Shown: one piece after another, positions 31,955 through 33,916 of the stretch
Layout of the letters: every line of letters starts with the position of its first letter
How positions within the stretch are numbered: the stretch's first letter is position 1
NCBI GenBank assembly: GCA_003551305.1
Contig: PUMJ01000142.1
Coordinates: 1-33,916, forward strand
Direction of reading: 5' to 3'
Source: Candidatus Brocadiaceae bacterium
GTDB taxonomy: Bacteria; Planctomycetota; Brocadiia; SM23-32
DNA length: 33,916 nucleotides
Made by a program: the position numbers and the translations under genes
Notes under the pieces: generated by a model
Told to the model about the DNA's origin: nothing
Seen by the model: only the letters and a program-made list of their open reading frames with translations
Databases searched by the model: none

Positions 31955-33916
31955 CGTGCTGTTGTGGCTGTCCGGAACCGGCCTGCGCGGCAGCGGCTTC
32001 GACCTCGTCCTGTCCGGGATAGCGGATGCGGTTGTGGTATATGGCCATGACGCCGTGCACGAGGCTGTCCTGCAGCCGCTTCAGGTCGGTTAAGGACAGA
32101 CCGGACTCGTCCAGCTGCCCGTCGTGGAGCCTGTCGAAGATGATTTTGGTGACAAGCGAGCGGATCTGCCCGGGGTCGGGGGAGTCCAGCGACCGGGTGG
32201 CGCTTTCGACGGCGTCGCAGAGCATGACGATGGCGGCCTCTTTGGAGCGGGGCTTGGGCAGACGGTAGCGGAAGTCGTGCTTTTTGGCCGGGACGCCGCG
32301 CTCGTCTCGCTCCCGGGCCTTGTCCCAGAAGTACTTCAGCACGCTGGAGCCGTGGGACTGGAGGATGATGTCGCGCACCTCGCGGGGCAGGCCGTACTGC
32401 TCGGCCATCTGCGCGCCGTCCTTGGGGTGGGCGGTGATGATGAGGCTGCTCATCGTGGGTGTCAGCTCCTGGTGGGGGTTCTTCTCGTTTTCGGGGATGT
32501 TCTCGCTGAAGTATTCGGGCTTTTTCAACTTGCCGACATCGTGAAAGTAGGCGCTGACACGGGCCAGCAGGGGGTTGGCGCCGATGGCCTCGGCGGCGTC
32601 GGCGGCCAGGCTGCCCACCAGCATGCTGTGGTGGTAGGAGCCGGGGGCGTCCAGCAGCAGCCGCTGCAGCAGGGGCTGATTCGGGTCGCTCCATTCGAGC
32701 AGACGGATGTCGGTGGTCACCCCGAAGAGACGCTCGACGGCGGGCAGCGCCCCGCTGACGATGAACCCGCTGAGAAAGCCGTTGGCCAGCGCGATCAGGG
32801 AGTCGGCCAGCAGGGGGGAGCGCCAGAACTGCAGCGGCACCTCAACGCCCTGCGGGGCGCCCACCAGCCCCAGCCCCCAGACGCCGACAAGCTGGGCGAT
32901 ACCCGCCAGCAACCCGGCCTTCACCAGGGCGCCGCGGGTGCGCACCTGTCCGGTCAGCAGGGCCGTCAGCACTCCCCCCAGCAGCAGCACCGCGAACGGC
33001 ACGTCCGCCTCCGGGCTGACCAGCCGCACCAACAGGGCGAAAAAAACGGCCGTGCCCAACCCGAAAGGCTGCCCGTAGGCCAGGCACATGACCATGACCA
33101 TCATCGGCACCGGCACCCACAGCAGCGTCAGGCCCTGCACCACGCAGAGGCGGGCCAGGGCCAATAGCAGCACGGTGATAAGCAGGAACAGAACCATCTG
33201 CACGCGGTTGCCGGTTAGGTCCGGTTTGTAGCGACGCACGTATATCAGCCCGGTCACGGCCAGGATCACCACCAGAAGGCCCACGCCCAGCAGCCTCTGG
33301 ATCATAACCGCCCGCCCGGCGGGGCTGGCCCAGTATTCGGCCCTCTCCTGCCGCAGGTCCTCGATGTGCTGTCGGCGCACCTCCGTGCCCTGCGACAGGA
33401 CCATGCGGTCGGCCTCGACCGTCTTCAGGTGCAGCGGCACTGCTGCGGCCGCCTGCTGGGCGGCGTCGCGACTCAACTCCACCTCCAGGGCCAGCGGAGG
33501 GGTCAGCAACGCCGCCAGCACCTGCCGGGCCAGTGCCGCCCGCTCCGGCCGCATCCCCTCCAGGGCCGGCTCCAGCACGTCCCGCACGGGCACGGCATCG
33601 GCCGCAAACGGCCTGATCTCGGAGAGCCGGACCTGCCGCTGCTCGTCCGTGGCCGTTATGATCTTCGCCCGGGGCGTGGTCTTGTCCGCAACGAGGGGAT
33701 CTTCCAGGGCCTCGGGCGAGACCAGGTATGCGCCGCAGAGGTCCAGCAGGGCCTGCTCGACGGCCTCAGCGCGGGCTTGAAGCTCAGCCACAACCTCGGA
33801 CAGCTCCTCCGGCTCAAGCTCGGCGCGGACCGCCCCGGGCAGGGCCTGCGGCCCCTGCCCGATGGAGGCCGCCGCCAGTTCGGCGCTGTCGCGGCAGGCG
33901 GACCGGCGCTGCCGGA
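31923..33916 (-). CDS. 7TM-HD family phosphohydrolase (PgpH-like), 5' end cut by window
   Basis: The open frame continues without a stop to the window edge, so the N-terminus is missing; the GTG at 33791 is internal in my reading. The visible part has the extracellular 7TMR-HDED domain (to about 33350), then about seven membrane helices (33300-32730), then a cytoplasmic HD domain. HD-domain motifs are SYHHSMLVG, YFHDVGKLKKPEYFSEN and the later IITAHPKDG and SHGSSVL. PgpH of Listeria, of the same build, hydrolyses cyclic di-AMP, so a cyclic di-AMP phosphodiesterase is the likely role. The cluster with ybeY is typical. No cyclic di-AMP synthase lies in the window. Confidence 0.93.
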   Translation of the reverse strand, partial: RQRRSACRDSAELAAASIGQGPQALPGAVRAELEPEELSEVVAELQARAEAVEQALLDLCGAYLVSPEALEDPLVADKTTPRAKIITATDEQRQVRLSEIRPFAADAVPVRDVLEPALEGMRPERAALARQVLAALLTPPLALEVELSRDAAQQAAAAVPLHLKTVEADRMVLSQGTEVRRQHIEDLRQERAEYWASPAGRAVMIQRLLGVGLLVVILAVTGLIYVRRYKPDLTGNRVQMVLFLLITVLLLALARLCVVQGLTLLWVPVPMMVMVMCLAYGQPFGLGTAVFFALLVRLVSPEADVPFAVLLLGGVLTALLTGQVRTRGALVKAGLLAGIAQLVGVWGLGLVGAPQGVEVPLQFWRSPLLADSLIALANGFLSGFIVSGALPAVERLFGVTTDIRLLEWSDPNQPLLQRLLLDAPGSYHHSMLVGSLAADAAEAIGANPLLARVSAYFHDVGKLKKPEYFSENIPENEKNPHQELTPTMSSLIITAHPKDGAQMAEQYGLPREVRDIILQSHGSSVLKYFWDKARERDERGVPAKKHDFRYRLPKPRSKEAAIVMLCDAVESATRSLDSPDPGQIRSLVTKIIFDRLHDGQLDESGLSLTDLKRLQDSLVHGVMAIYHNRIRYPGQDEVEAAAAQAGSGQPQQHDETGDLQQAE

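Overview
The window is a high-GC bacterial chromosome segment with about 25 genes, tight gene spacing and mostly good Shine-Dalgarno sites. Signal peptides, lipoproteins, a Skp/OmpH-like periplasmic protein, large secreted polysaccharide-active enzymes and a kinase-like signalling protein suggest a Gram-negative, polysaccharide-degrading bacterium. A member of the PVC group (Planctomycetota or Lentisphaerota/Kiritimatiellota-like) is my best guess, but there is no rRNA or other decisive marker, so the taxonomy is inference.

Layout. 1-313: noncoding, with three tandem perfect hairpins (REP-like). 314-7684 (+): two tandem paralogous heparinase II/III-type secreted proteins and a 1069-aa secreted protein with two N-terminal beta-sandwich-like repeats and a clan GH-A-like glycosidase core. 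7685-8193: noncoding and hairpin-rich. 8194-8987 (+): a tiny Glu/Pro-rich lipoprotein and an OmpH/Skp-like protein, each followed by a good intrinsic terminator. 9234-11681 (+): an iron-type alcohol dehydrogenase and a mandelate racemase/enolase-superfamily enzyme. 11784-15275 (-): purE, an EF-G-like GTPase and hisA, with a near-consensus promoter upstream of hisA. 15642-19179 (-): a probable three-gene unit of lipoprotein, radical SAM enzyme and class V PLP enzyme (cysteine-desulfurase fold). 19596-21290 (+): a membrane-anchored kinase-like protein lacking the canonical catalytic residues. 21366-23322 (+): a UMF1/Atg22-like MFS transporter and a PlsC-type acyltransferase.

23481-29366 (+) is an arsenic island: arsR, ArsP-type permease, Fe-S protein, small TM0996-type thioredoxin, second arsR, arsM, acr3, arsC. 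Read together: ArsC reduces arsenate to arsenite, Acr3 exports arsenite, ArsM methylates arsenite, and the ArsP-type permease is a candidate exporter of the methylated trivalent product. The thioredoxin may supply or shuttle thiols. Two ArsR repressors, each behind its own promoter, probably divide the island into two transcription units. 29441-33916 (-) is a conserved housekeeping cluster: 7TM-HD phosphohydrolase (cut by the window end), ybeY, a CNNM/CBS/CorC membrane protein and recO.

The most interesting non-gene signal is an 82-bp element present twice: at 4286-4367 (+) and 19263-19344 (-). The two copies align without gaps at about 80% identity, mostly with transition differences. Each copy ends exactly on a TTGACA -35 hexamer and sits upstream of a secreted or lipoprotein gene in the same relative orientation.
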